Source: Antedon mediterranea
Lineage: Eukaryota > Echinodermata > Crinoidea > Comatulida > Antedonidae
DNA length: 64,000 bases
Reading direction: 5' to 3'
Assembly: GCF_964355755.1 (NCBI RefSeq)
Contig: NC_092674.1
Location: 22,532,001 to 22,596,000, forward strand
Shown piece after piece: positions 13,517 through 26,784 of the stretch (the first letter of the stretch is position 1; each line of letters opens with the position of its first letter). The notes beneath the pieces were generated by a model. That model saw nothing but the letters and a program-made list of their open reading frames with translations, was not told the origin of the DNA and ran no database searches. A program made the translations under genes and the position numbers.

Positions 13517-15065
13517 AGAGCGCCCGAGTACAAGTAACTATAAACGGAATTATGTAGTTATATTCATTGCTAAAAAATTCAATCAACAATAGATTTTCAC
13601 ACCTGAGCGAGTGTATTTGTGTTGTACAACTAATACTATTTTATCGTATTTATACAAGGTTATATAAAGCCAGCGGTTAAACCTAGATCTATTGTACACC
13701 TTAATTTACAACAACTCAATACATACCTACATTAATTTATTGTTTGTGTATTAGGCTTATTTCATTGATTATCAACATTTTGCCAACAATACAATAGAAA
13801 AATAAAAAAGTAGCAGAAACTAATGGTATAAAAGACAACTTTTATCGAGTTTTTATGTTTTGAAAAGAAAAGTAATGTTACTATATTAATTATTTTTTAT
13901 TTTATTTTTGGTTTTTATTTGTTTCATTTGTTATTAGTATTTTTAGTGTCATTGCCATTAATTCGTTTCATATAGTGTATAAAGGATTTGTATATTCAAC
14001 CAGTATAAATAAATATACAATAAAATAGGCCAAGACCTACAACTATACAATGCAATTACACAAAGTGAGAAATTATGTGCAGTGAAGGTTTAGAAATTGC
14101 TGTAAAAATGAGTCTAAGCTCCCCTTATGAGTAGGGCTATAACAAAACAAGGAGAGAATTAACTACTGTTGTGTGTTGTGTAAATGAAAGATATAAACAT
14201 AAATGTATAGATTTTGAAATAATATAATCATCAAAACTTAAGTATGCTGTTGTTTGTTAATCAATCAAAGGAAAGGGTAAATCCCTGAAGTGGAATACTG
14301 TACGTGTAAAGATGGGATACCAGGTACTGGGCCTATATAAAACAAATGTATTAACATTCAAGATGTAGCATGTAAAGATTGATACAAAATTTATGAAATA
14401 AACCACTGCATATAAATAAAGAAAGTATAGTAAAATAGAGTAGGCCTAATGCAAGTGAAGGTTCTTTAAATTGAATCAAATACAAATTTAATGTAAAGTA
14501 TAATTTACTGTTTTCTTATTTTGAAAATAATATTTATAAGACATTTTGGAGTTACTCTATGGCATGCATTTCCCATAGTAGCAATGACAGAAGCTGGTTT
14601 GAGTAACAGGCAGATTACTACAGGACAGCAAACCATGCATATCCAGGTCGCTAACCAGCAGCCAACCTTCTGTACAATTTTTGAAGGCTGTTACTGATAT
14701 AATAATATTGTTTTGTTTTCCTATTGTTGTACCTGTCAAAGCCTTTTCTAAAGATCGGTACACATGAGTGAATTAGGTTAAACCTAGTGCATATAATATA
14801 TACATTTGTGATTTCAGCCCACCTGTAAATCATAGGTTAAAACTTACGGAACATTCCAACAGAAAATATTTCATAAGAAGCTTAGCGCTTTGAAAATAGG
14901 GATTTTTGTCATAAAAAAAAATCCAAACGTTCGCCACACGCATTTTTTTATTTGACTATCATACCATTTTTTTTTTCCCTTCATTAATCAAATCGCCAAG
15001 GATAACTCATTTCGTTAACTGTCCTTCGCAATTCCGGCACAAGTAAGAATAATTATATATAATCA

Positions 15066-15245
15066 ATTGCACTGATGAGGGGCTAGTGTTGCTTGAAAGC
15101 TCTGCTACTTTTTCTGGCTGTTTTACTTTATCATTTAAATTAGCTTTTAGCTTGTTTTATTTTGTATCTCCATTGCGATCCAGCCACTGATACCCAGCGG
15201 CATTGTCATTATTTTCAATAATTTGCCTTTGGATTTATATAATTC
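15066..15245. repeat. Dispersed repeat family B, copy 1
   Basis: This stretch is closely similar to 56719-56893. Shared blocks include GCTAGTGTT, GAAAGCTCTGCTA, GATCCAGCCACTGATACCCA and AATTTGCCTTTGGATTTATA. No open frame is shared, so it looks like a non-coding part of a transposable element. The class is not determined. Confidence 0.75.
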
Positions 15246-17585
15246 TTTATGAATGTTATATCATACTGTATTATTACAATTGACCTCATCATATCATGTG
15301 TGGCGTGATAATTTTCGTCTATTATTATTATTATCAGTGTATGATCATTATCTACAACACATTATCTTCATAATCGTCGTCTATTATCTTTATCATCGTG
15401 GTCAACATTCTTTTTTTAGTGTAGGCCTATTGTAAAAATATTGTATTAATGCTTGTCTACTTTTGTGAGTTTGTTAGATTAGGATAAATGTTTTTTGAAT
15501 TTAAATTGATTTTCAGATATTGGAAACAAATTTGATGACCTCTTTTCGTGGGCGTCTGCCATTGTATTTTTATCGGTAACACCCAAATATGAACAGAAAA
15601 CCAATACATGTTACTGTGGTATTAGTGTAATTGTAAAAAATCTGCTGATGTGTAAAGACAACGCCTAAGTTGTAACGAATTTCTTTTCAAAAGTCACCCA
15701 TGTCTTATGCATGTCACACTGTCAAACTAATTTGATTGTGTAGACAGAACTTTAAATAATACTAGCCAAAAGCCTACCATTGACTTTGAATCCTTATAAT
15801 GTTTCCTTGATGCGTTCCAGAGTTTGATTCCATAACTCACAATGTATTGGAAAGAGGACGTTTCATTTTAAAGGATATAATCTATATATAAATTATGGTT
15901 AATTCTGACATAGGCGAGCACAATGGTACCGCGAAATGTAAATTTGATGACATTAGTTTTCACTATTACGATATTATTTAATATTTCTTTCGTTTAAAAC
16001 TACCAGGTTTCGACTAAGTTGGCCGTTAGAGGATATGTATGCTATAGCCATTTTAGTTTTTTTTTTGGTTTATTTTCGGATCGGACCGCGCGTCTGAGGT
16101 ACAGTAGTTAAACAATAAAAATTATACTGCAAATTAATAAAAGATCAAATTAAATATACTCCATAAAGCATCGGAATATATTGTGGGGAGTAGTATTATA
16201 AAATTACATAGGGAGATCGTATGATAAGACATTTTGTTTAAAATCGACTGAAATCGGATACCCGATATCATTGATATAGGCCTAATAGCACAAATAAGAA
16301 CTAAAGAAATTCAAAATAATTTCTTTTAAAATATATTATTATTTTCTATAGAATTCAGCGGTTCATCCGTATCTATAATATTATCAGTGTAAATATTTTG
16401 GTTTTATACCCATACCGAATGCATACGAAATAAAAACAGCAGAATATAGATATAAACACTCAAGATCAAAATACTGGTTTGTTGCTTTTACTCTCCAAAT
16501 CAGCAACAACAAAAAATAATACTGTATATTATTCAAGAATCGAACTCAATTCGGACAGATAAGCCAATCAATACATCTATGGATTTAGAAACCCATTGGA
16601 TCGCATGATATGCCTAAAGCAAGTTTCAAGAAAAGATAGTGTAATGGATTTTGTACACAATACGATTAAGTACCGATAGGTACTCGGGTACTTTGTCTGT
16701 CTCGATAAAAGAACAGGACAAAATATAAATCTCTAAAAAAATCTTCATGCATGGAATAACTTTGCAAAGTTCTTACCGTTACAATACATGCACTATTTTT
16801 GTTAGACAATCCCCTTTGTTTGCTTCAATGCATATTTTATATCACACGACAATAACAACTTCGAATCACAAATAAATGACCGTGATAAGGGGAATTCTAA
16901 ATATGTTATTATCACGGAAAGTCATATAAATTGATTCATTTACATAAGTAAAATATAATATTGTATCTGTAAGAGAAACGTTGTAAAGACACATGACAAA
17001 AATGACTACGGTATGTTAGAACAAATGTGTTTAAATTAATATACAGTATTTATATGAAAATGTATATGATGGAAATAAAGTGGGATGAAACTACATAAGA
17101 CAAAAAAGAAACGTTGTGTTTAATTCAACTAGAAGAGTAATAATTTAAATTTTATATAATTTTACAAATCAACTTACTACTTCATCATCATAAAAAATAG
17201 AATTTCGTTACTATTGCAAACCAATTTGGAAAAATAAAACTAAAGAGGGCGCTATAATAATAATGAAACCATAGAGGGCGGAATGAAAACCTACGAATAT
17301 TGGCAGCAATAATAGTAGACATTGGTGGTATGTCATTTATATTTAAACAACGCATGCATTGATTTAAGCATCTTACGTCAGATATTAATATGTTTTCTAT
17401 TCTCTCATATATATCTAGAAATTATAAATGTATTCATATCGAGATTTATTTTTGTTTAAGTTCATCCAAAACATCGGTAGAATTATTACATTAGCGGGAG
17501 AGTAGGAGATTACATATAGACTTCAACCATTTTATCGGGAATGTGGGAGGTCTGAATAAGGTGTTATGTTGATGTTACGATTGTT

Positions 17586-17640
17586 TTAGTCGCGTACAAA
17601 CGCGACTCTACCCTTCATTATGTCGGTCGGTCGGTCGGTA
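17586..17640. repeat. Small hairpin plus (GGTC)n run
   Basis: GTCGCGTACAAACGCGAC forms a short perfect hairpin. It is followed about 20 bp later by four GGTC units. It is probably a transposon fragment; nothing coding is visible. Confidence 0.4.
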
Positions 17641-19876
17641 AACACTAACTCAAATTTGAGCACGTGGTTGCAGCCATTTATATGGCCATTCAATTGCGGA
17701 GGTTGTTAATTTATCCATAGGCCTTCTTTTAACAATAGTCTAAATAATAAACTATATGAAATTACTAAAAATTTGAAAGACAAAAAAAAAATCAAATAAC
17801 TACCACATTCGTTTTAATAATATATATTTTAATGAATAAACAATGTGTACAATATATGACATACATATCTTGTTTATTCTGAATCTGAATATTCAAACTT
17901 ATATCAACTAGTGCTCCTAATTTTGTCGACAATTTCGATGTGTTATAATTCGTCATAATGTTTGCTCTACTATGACGTAATTGTACTTTAAGAGAACAAT
18001 TTCGAAACCTTATTGTACAATATTGTTACAATCTTGGTCTACATTATATCAAAATAACTGGTAAATAACGATTTAATCAACCTTAAAAGAGATTAGAAAT
18101 GAGCATACCACTACAGCTTAATGGATTTTATATAAATTCGGCTTAATTCAATATTTCCCTTATTGCAGGATAAGGCTGAACTGTAGGTAAAGACTGCAAG
18201 CAGATGCAGGATTTCTATCTATTCTAATCACCCAAAACCACTAATACCGTGGCTCAAATAGTATACAGATAATATGACAGCTTAAAAAGAGAGATTTAAG
18301 AAATATCCGCATTGAGTAATATAATACAATATAGACGTCTATAGACGCGGATCAAAAACGCCCTTTTATACAAAAACATATTCTTATACTTAACGTCAAT
18401 GGCACACAAAGGCATATTCTGGGTGCCACAGGTAAATACCTGTTCATTACCATAAAACAAAAGGTGAAAAATATGTTAAATACAAAATAAAATAAATAAC
18501 AGATACGATATGTCTAAATACTACTTAGGAAAGGAAATGAAAAATAACATTTTACAAACAAAATCTGTTCAGGGTACTTACAAAATATGTCACATACACC
18601 TAGTACCCCATCCACATGATACCAGAAAGAAATGTAAGGGAAATATATTACTAACCTAAAGGAAAAATACTACATCGGGTCAATTTGCCATTAGTGGCAT
18701 AACATAATGGAATGAAATTCCAAAGTTCAAGAAATGAAATATAGGAAACTTTTCAAATTTAATAAGAAGTTAAGAAATATAATTATGTTATATTTACTGT
18801 TTGTTGTATGGAAAATAAATACATTATTACCAGTGCCAAAATGGCGAGAGGTTATGTTGTCGATCGGCTGTGTTTGTTCACGGACAATCCGGACCAGGAT
18901 CCAAATTTTAGACCACTTTTTATTATTTCAATAATTTCAATTCGTACGTCAAAACTACACGACGGATCTTTATCACGATTCTTGATCATCTGTGTTTACT
19001 CATGGCAGAGCTTGTAACTCTCTGATCGCTTTCTTGTTATAGGCCTAATTACACATTACATCGAATACTACATAAGAACGTATTGTCAAATTAGATAGTA
19101 TAATTGATGACAAGTCTTTGTGCTTAGAACTTTCAGTTTTATTCTTTGTGTAACACTGATTCTGTGTATTGATAACCAGTTTATTTAGCTATTTCTGTGG
19201 TATTATGCTGAAATACTCATATAAATAATATAACTATTGTTTATTAGACCTTTGCGAAGGATCAGCTAACTGTACTCTAATGAAAAAAAAATGTACAATG
19301 CATGATAATGAGGCTTAACTACAATATTGTTTAAAGGTTTGCATGGCGATAAAACACTAGTAAAGTTTACAGTACAAAATACAGGCGCCCAACAATACTT
19401 AGTAATTAATTTTAAAAAAAGTTTTAAGTTGACGTAGAGGTGCTGATTAGGCAACATGTAGTGTGTAGCCTACCGTGTATACTCCACGTGCTTTTTTTTG
19501 TATACTGATTTAAGCCTTGACCTAGCCTCTCGTTAAAAGTAAGTGAAATGAATTAATAAATATGAATGTTTTATATTCGTATAATGGAAACAAATTATAT
19601 ATATATATATGCCCGAAAAATAAACTTATATTGCGGCAATCTTAACTTATTTGATCTTGATTTTTTTTTATATCCTGCCTATGCAGCTCTTTGATTTATG
19701 TTCACAATAAATCATACAAAGTTAATTTTCATCCCCCGAAACTGAGCAAAATACTACTAATATTTAATATTTTGACCAATATTGAATGATACATTTTATT
19801 AAGCATTTGACGTCAGAAAAAACAAATTGTGAAAGTTATCATGCATAGAAACAAACAAACTTAATAGGCCTAGTAC

Positions 19877-19932
19877 CAGGGAAGAGTTAAATTACAATAA
19901 TTAGTAATAACAAGTAATTTAACTCTTCCCTG
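19877..19932. mobile_element. 56-bp palindromic hAT-like miniature, copy 1
   Basis: The ends CAGGGAAGAGTTAAATTAC and its complement face each other across a short loop. The same ends form the 30-bp element at 27939-27968. The 8-bp flanks (CCTAGTAC and GGCCTACA) do not match, so no target duplication is confirmed for this copy. Confidence 0.6.
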
Positions 19933-21203
19933 GGCCTACATACAAAATATGTTTAAGTATTTATACTTGACAAAATGCTTGACAGGAATTGTACTAATTA
20001 ATAGATTCAAGATATAAAATTAATTGGAGAGGGTAGATAAACATTTGAAAACAATATCAAAAAATTGTCCATAAAAATAACTGTAAAATAAGGATGGTGT
20101 GATACACACATTGAAGATTCATTCTTCTTCTTTAAAGCTAAATAATAAATGCGTTGTTGAACGTTTATGGCCATGAAAAGAAGAGAGATCAGTGACAATG
20201 CCTATTATAAAATAACCTCATTGGCTGAATACCTTTATTGTGTAATCAGTCATAGAGTCAATTCATGTATAAAACCATGGAGTACATACATACACAAAAG
20301 ATATCAAATGTAAACAACTCGACGAAAAGAACAGTTTTGGCTTGCAAACAGGTAGGAATTTTCTTGTAAATGATACCATCTTAGTGGTAGTGGAGGAAGT
20401 AAAAAAGCAAGAAATATCTAACAGGTAAGTAAAGAAAATGTAATAGTGTGTTTGAGTTTTGAGTGTTATTGTGGACCTCTTCACGTAGACTTTTCAAGTA
20501 GTTTTTTTTTTAAGAGGGTGTGACTAACACATAACCCCTTTTTGTAGACTACACGCCATTGCTTGCCATGCTAATTAGCTTATACAGGGCGTTTGAGGCA
20601 TGTTGATCTTTTAACCCTCCAAATGGCTATTCCATACTGTACCGCCAACAAAACAAAACACATAGGGATATTATTAGTCCACTGTATTACAGTAGTTGTA
20701 TGTATAAACTTTGACCGGTACTGATTTTACATATATCCATGACTATTACATACTAAATATGCCAATACCATATTCAATTGATAATAAAACAAAGGTAACT
20801 CCAAATTACTTTCAGACCGAAGACATGTTGAGAATGCAAATTACATTAATGTATTTATTTTTTGAGATAATGTTACTTGCCATTGTTTTTTATTTATGTA
20901 TGTGTCTCATAGCAACATAATTTGTTATGCATTGTAAAATATATATGAAAATGAAATTAATACACTATAAAAATTATGTTCCCACTGTATGAAAGAAAAA
21001 GTACTGACAGGTGAACTAATCAACTTCAAGTATAGTACAAAAGTTCCAAGAAATTAAATACAAGCCACCACAGTGATAGCATTCCATTATTTGAAAATAT
21101 AATTTGGTTAATGGTTTAATACCCACTAAATCCCACAGAGTTCATGTTGCTGATGCTATTGATAATAAGTTGCTAATAAAATCTTTCTTTCAGAACCGAG
21201 AAG

Positions 21204-22277
21204 ATGCTGACAACGGTTTTCTTCTCAGTAGAAGCGTTTTTGGTAGTTGTCATCTGGTCACAATACACTTCAGGATCAACGACAACATTGTCACCTGAAA
21301 ATGTCGCTGTCGAAGTAGGAACAGCAAGTATTGTTTTCACTTGTGTTGCAAATTTATCCCCATTTGAAGCAGTTACAAAACACTGGATGGTGTGGAGAAA
21401 AGATGAAATCGATATAGTTAAAAATGGTACAAAGTTAGTTGATGCAACAAAGTACAGAGTTGAAGGAATGTCATATTTATCAACCATAGAAATAACACAA
21501 ACTTTAACAATTTTCAATGTTGATAAAACTGACAGTGGGGTATTCTCCTGCGTTTTTCAATCATTAGATGTATATTTTGTAACATCTTCATCATCATCAG
21601 AGTTGACAGTCAATGATCCAGCAATAACATTGTCCCCCGAAATGGTCACCATTGACGAAGGAACACATTCTATTGTGTTCACTTGTGTTGCAAATTTATC
21701 GCCAATTGAAGCAGTTACAGAACATTGGATGGAGTGGAAAAAAGATGATATCATTATTGTTGAAAATGATACAGTGTTAGTTGATGCATCAAAGTACAGT
21801 ATCCATGGAGCTTCATACAGTTCAAATATAGAAATAACACAAATGTTAACAGTTCGTAATGTTGAGAAAACAGATGGGGGTGTGTTTTTGTGTACTATGA
21901 ACTACACATCTGCATATATTCTAAGATCAACAGCAGAGACCGAATTAAGAGTTATAAAACAGCAACAAACAACAGACACAAGCAATTCAACAGATGGTAC
22001 AAAACTCAAAATTTACCTAATAACTGGCGGTATAATATTCTTTGTTATCTTTTTCAGTTGCCTATTTGTTTTGTGTAAGATAAGCAAAGAAACAGCATTT
22101 AGTAATGTTAATACTACTAATGTTCAAAACGAAGAAAATCAAAATCAAGAAAAGGACAGATATATGAATTATTATGAAAACATTGAAGCAAATAAAGGTG
22201 AAATGACTGAAAAGACACAACCGTTACCAGAACAAAATAATTTAAACATTGTAATCGAAAGCACACCAAAATTATAA
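21204..22277 (+). CDS. Intronless two-Ig-domain type I membrane protein
   Basis: A single frame of 357 residues. Residues 1-25 are a signal peptide. Ig domain 1 (about 28-135) has Cys47 and Cys116, a core Trp (61 or 64) and an SGVFSC strand-F motif. Ig domain 2 (about 139-250) has Cys161 and Cys230, Trp175/178 and GGVFLC. The two domains share long identical blocks (VFTCVANLSP), so one arose by duplication of the other. Several N-glycosylation sequons are present. Residues 269-291 form one membrane helix. The cytoplasmic tail carries Tyr320-Met-Asn and Tyr324-Glu-Asn-Ile, which fit the SH2-binding Tyr-x-Asn pattern known for Grb2. An AG acceptor (TTTCTTTCAG) lies 12 bp before the ATG, so a 5' UTR exon is likely. 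A surface receptor or adhesion role is inferred; the ligand is unknown. Confidence 0.85.
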   Translation: MLTTVFFSVEAFLVVVIWSQYTSGSTTTLSPENVAVEVGTASIVFTCVANLSPFEAVTKHWMVWRKDEIDIVKNGTKLVDATKYRVEGMSYLSTIEITQTLTIFNVDKTDSGVFSCVFQSLDVYFVTSSSSSELTVNDPAITLSPEMVTIDEGTHSIVFTCVANLSPIEAVTEHWMEWKKDDIIIVENDTVLVDASKYSIHGASYSSNIEITQMLTVRNVEKTDGGVFLCTMNYTSAYILRSTAETELRVIKQQQTTDTSNSTDGTKLKIYLITGGIIFFVIFFSCLFVLCKISKETAFSNVNTTNVQNEENQNQEKDRYMNYYENIEANKGEMTEKTQPLPEQNNLNIVIESTPKL

Positions 22278-24669
22278 ACACACTGATTGAGAACGATACT
22301 GAGTTGAGAATGAGAATGGGAATTCATATTTGGAAAGCGGTTCTATGGAACAGTTTTTTTTTATCATTAGAGTAGGCCTACTTCTACAAACCAATTAGGT
22401 GATTCCAAACTCTATGCAGGATTCTGAAATCGGGGTCTTTGTAAAAGCAAGTTTCACAACACTGATTTTAAAACGTGGAGATAATAATATAAAAAATGTG
22501 CATATCACTAAAGAAGATCTAAGCACTTTTAGACGTTTTATCTAGATAATTGACACCATAGCACTCTTCCTCTGCAACTTAACACACATGGTACATCACA
22601 ACAATCTATCACTCCATATGGCATGGCACGAACTCAGAAAATCCCCATACAAATGAAAAGTAAAGCTTATAAACCAAAAGTGTGTTTGTAAATCTATTTA
22701 AGATTAAGATGGATGTATTTCAGTTTGCTAACTGACACATAACAAACCCAATGGTTAGGTTCAAATGAGGGTCCAAGAGAAGTGTAAATAGCTTTCACGA
22801 TTCAGTAGGCCTACACAGTAGGGACAATACCACTTGTTAGCAAAATGGTCTAATGAATCCACATAATTGCCACTCCTCATTAGGCAATCATTAAGGCATT
22901 TACGATTTGAAACGATCTACTGTAGGACCTACAGTACAACAATTGTGCTGTTGGTCACCGTCTGCAATTATAATCTGCCAAAACTCTGATGAAGTTAATA
23001 TTGAGCGAATTTGGTACAAAGTAGGCTAGAAAAATAGAAAATAATCAGTATTGGGCTTAAATGGATTGTTGTTTATAGTTTTTGAAATTAGTTTTGTAAA
23101 TAAATAAATATTTAAAAATTTTAGATTTTTTAAATAATAATTTTATACTAATTTAATATTTCAATAATGTGATATATCAGTGAAATTCCCTTAGACTTAA
23201 ATTATAACTAATATTAAAATCAAATTCAGAAATGAGCCCTAATCTGTAACATCATGCATCTTTTTCCTGATTAGTCCGATTTAAATAATTATTACAAGTA
23301 GCCTATTGTTTTTCTAATGTTAAATTTCAATTTGATTTGTATTTATCTTACTATAATTCACCAAATCTTTGCGTGTATATCTGTGCGGGTTATTCTGTTA
23401 CAAGGGGGTTACACGGTTTTCAAATCTCAAAAGTTTAAAATTGCTTTGTTTATTCAATTTTGGAGCTGGTAAATTAATCCTGAGGATATAGGGTGAGTAT
23501 GAATCTGACAAATTATGTTTTTAACTACCTTTAGAAACCCACTCTGGGGCGGGTATATTTGCTAGTATGAAGATAATTTGCAATAAATGTTATATCATAA
23601 CTAGTATCCAGTTTGTTAACTACAAGTCAGTGTGTATGATATCTATGCTATGATTGAATTCAGCTGTGGGCCTAAATTCTCTCTTTGTGCATCGCAAGCA
23701 TGGTATGGAGTAAGTGACAATAGGTCCTCAGTTAATTAGGCACTACAGTAGAAAATAGCTATAGTTAGGTGTCATAACAAGTCTGAAGTGATTTTCAATT
23801 CAATTCAATTTAATCTGGATTTCACTCACAAATGAACAGTACAAACAGTAATGAAACAAAAAGAGTTGCCACGCAACGAACTCAATTACTTTCTATGGAA
23901 CGTCCCAAATAGCAGTGACACATAGTAAATTTGAGTATTATCTTTTATTGGCAAGTGCCATATTCCCAATTCATACTTAGGCTAAGGGAAAGACCCTTTA
24001 ATTAATACAATCTAAAGGGAAATACTTAAATATTTTTGAGTTAAGTGAATACTTAATATTTAAAGGAAATAACTTACTTATGTGTGATTGGTTAATACTC
24101 CCACAGGTGCAGGACAAAATTATATTGATCATACAATCCAATTTATCGATCTATAATTTCCCTATGTTTCATAACTTTGGGGATTTTGTGTTACATGAAT
24201 TTGTTGATTTTCAGGAGACTACCTGTACTTTCATGTAATCTTAATTTCAAAAAAGAAAACAAACTTTCGTACAATTTATCATGATGAAAATGAATTGAAG
24301 CGAAAACAAAGGAATTTACAGTTTTGTATATCTTAAGCCGATTTTCCACTAGAAAGCTACAATACTCTTGTATACATAATATAATTTCTGTGATTTTCGT
24401 TTCAAGACTTAACCATGCATCACGTCACCTTTTAATAAAAATGACTTCGTACTTGTTATGCCACCAAAATTTTGCCAGGGGTAGATTAATAACAATTCAC
24501 AGAATATGGTCTGATGGAATGCATATGAGAAGGTCAAAAAATAGACTAAAGAAAACTAAAAATTAGCACTACAGTATATGTATACAATTTGAATTTGACT
24601 AATGGAAAATAGTGAGGATTGCGGGGTGGTGCTAGAGATATATTCACTTAGGTAAAAATTCATATTTGT

Positions 24670-24812
24670 CCAAGTTTGTGGTACGCCACATATATTTAGT
24701 TCTGAATAATATATTGAAGTTCTCAACACTTCGATCAAGTATATTGATCGACATCGGAAAACTCAACAGTTCTTTTATAACTAAATATACGTGGCGTACA
24801 GCAAACTTTACA
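24670..24812. repeat. Imperfect inverted repeat, possible miniature element
   Basis: The arms TACGCCACATATATTTAGTT and its near-complement enclose AACTCAACA-type inner repeats. Both strands are open in overlapping frames because the arms mirror each other. No target duplication was found. Confidence 0.55.
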
Positions 24813-25161
24813 TTAACAATAATATGTCTTTTCACAGCTGAAAAGTTTATTTTAATTATTTTTTAATTTTGTTTTTAAAAACTACAAAAATAACGCACTA
24901 ATTAAATTAATGCATATGTAATTATTCAGTGTGACATAATGTAACATTAATACAGTGTTATTAATTAGCCCTATAACAAAGACAAAGATTTCTATCTCTT
25001 CAGGTTTTCATATACCACCAACACCATTTTCAATTCAAAATCCTAAATTCGCCTCTGCTGTAGTCCTACTTTTAGAACCTATAACCAACTGGTACAGTAA
25101 TAATGAAATACTATATAGAATATATACACAATGGCTTTGTCTGCCATTGAAAACAGCGTTG

Positions 25162-26784
25162 CAGTGGTGGCGCCAGCGGGGGGGGGGGGCTACGGGGGCT
25201 CTAGCCCCCTCGTCGGGGAGCCTAGCCCCCCCCGTAAGGGAACACGGGTACTTTTTGTCGGGGAATATAATATACAGTAAAAAATGTTCGCGTTCACTTC
25301 ATATAGCTTCAGCGCCTAGAAAACCACGACGTTCCATTGACCGTGAGAGTACGTCAGAGGGCTATTATGCACTTTTATGCATTCATTCATTGCCAGCGAT
25401 CTAACTTACTACTAAACATTAGCTAGGTACGCACTTGTCTGGCGGTATCCCTTTGTACGAATCGTTCAACGTTGGGTCGACACGCTTACGCGTGATATCA
25501 AGTTCCATCCAGGGACCAAAATGTGTAATGTAGTTATTTTCCAGGCGAAGTTTACCGGCGGTTACCGAAGGGAACACGGGTACTTTTTGTCGGGGAATAT
25601 AATATACAGTAAAAAGCGTTCGCGTTTACTTCGTAGCTAGCTTCAGCGCCTAGAAAACCGCGACGTTTCATTGACCGTGAGAGTACGTCAGAGTGATATT
25701 ATGCACTTTATATGCATTCATTATTGCCAGCGATCTAACTTACTACTAAACAATAGCTAGGTTCGCACTTGTCTGTCGGTATCCCTTTGTACGAATCGTT
25801 CAACGTTGGGTCGAGACGCGTAATATCATGTTCCATCCAGGGACCAAAATGTGTACTGTAGTTATTTTCCAGGCGAAGTTTACTGACGGTTACGTCGTGT
25901 ACTGCGTCGACGTACGCTACATTACAGCAGCAAAAACGAATTGTCCGTATGTTCACCAATTTTTTAATTTACAAATAACCTTCTCTGTACCGTGGGGCAC
26001 CTAAAATAAATTTTTCATCCATTACTAAACAAAAAAACATGCTATTTTCGCTTAGCCAACATCTTATTATAGCTAAGTTATTACATTTTCAATGTCCTGT
26101 ATGTCATGAATTTCTCACCACTCGGAAGTCCAGATGGTACGCACGCATACACTTGGGAGGAATAAACTTATTTCCCCGACTGAAAAAGGTCTACGCTTGC
26201 GTTTTTTAAGCCTCTAGGCCTGATGTTTCCAAAGTATGAAATGCAATTTTTTGAAGACCTGCAGCTCTAGTTTTAAACAGTTTCTTAGCTCAGCCCCAAC
26301 AATAAAGCTGGTCATATTTCGAAGTACAAGAAGTGCATTTTCCGGGACCTAACATCTCTATTTTTCAAACATTTCTTAGCTCAGTCACAACCATGATAGG
26401 GACTTATATATTTTGTTTCATGTTTTGAAGTATAATAAGTCCAATTTCCGGGACCTCCAACTCTATTTTTCTAAATTTTCTCTGAAATTTTATTTTTTAA
26501 ATTGAAAAATATGGATTTTAACAGTCATCGCGCATCGTTTTTTTTGCACGCAGTATCTTATTTATGCATTATAAAAAATGGAAAAAATGGCTACCCTAAA
26601 TCTGATTAAAATGACCTCAAATGACGCTAGAACGCGTTGCTTCCGGGGGCTTCGCCCCCTGGACCCCCACCGGGGGCCCTTGGCGGCCCCCTGGCCCCCA
26701 GCCTAGTGATGCTCGCTTCGCTCGCATAGCCCCCTCGTCGGGGAATGTAGCCCCCGCGTCGGGAAGATCCTGGCGCCACCCCTG
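25162..26784. mobile_element. Non-autonomous hAT-type DNA transposon
   Basis: The left end is CAGTGGTGGCGCCAG. The right end read inward is CAGGGGTGGCGCCAG, giving 15-bp inverted ends with one mismatch. The element is bounded by exact 8-bp direct copies CAGCGTTG at 25154-25161 and 26785-26792. A CAG start with an 8-bp target duplication is diagnostic of the hAT superfamily. Both subterminal regions are rich in hairpins such as GGGGGCTTCGCCCCC and GCTCGCTTCGCTCGC. No transposase domain is visible, so it must have been moved in trans. It also carries an internal 332-bp tandem duplication. Confidence 0.85.
25238..25893. repeat. 332-bp tandem duplication inside the hAT element
   Basis: Copy 1 starts at 25238 and copy 2 at 25570. 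Both begin GGGAACACGGGTACTTTTTG, and similarity continues through AGGGACCAAAATGTGTA to GGTTAC. The copies differ by a few substitutions and small indels, so the duplication is not brand new. Confidence 0.85.

Larger units (their letters stand above)
13534..21191. other. Intergenic region without recognised genes
   Basis: No frame on either strand shows a domain, a signal peptide or phase-compatible exons. It contains a dispersed-repeat copy (15066-15245), an end fragment of MITE family A (15711-15757), a GGTC run with a small hairpin near 17590-17640, and a hAT-like hairpin (19877-19932). Confidence 0.6.

Noticed and set aside
13471-13533. Upstream in-frame start for the EGF/VWD protein
   Set aside because: It lies at or before a TATA-like box and would put the signal peptide far from the N-terminus.
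20711-20920. 69-residue frame with a hydrophobic stretch upstream of the Ig gene
   Set aside because: AT-rich sequence gives hydrophobic codons by chance; there is no start context, splice link or partner motif.
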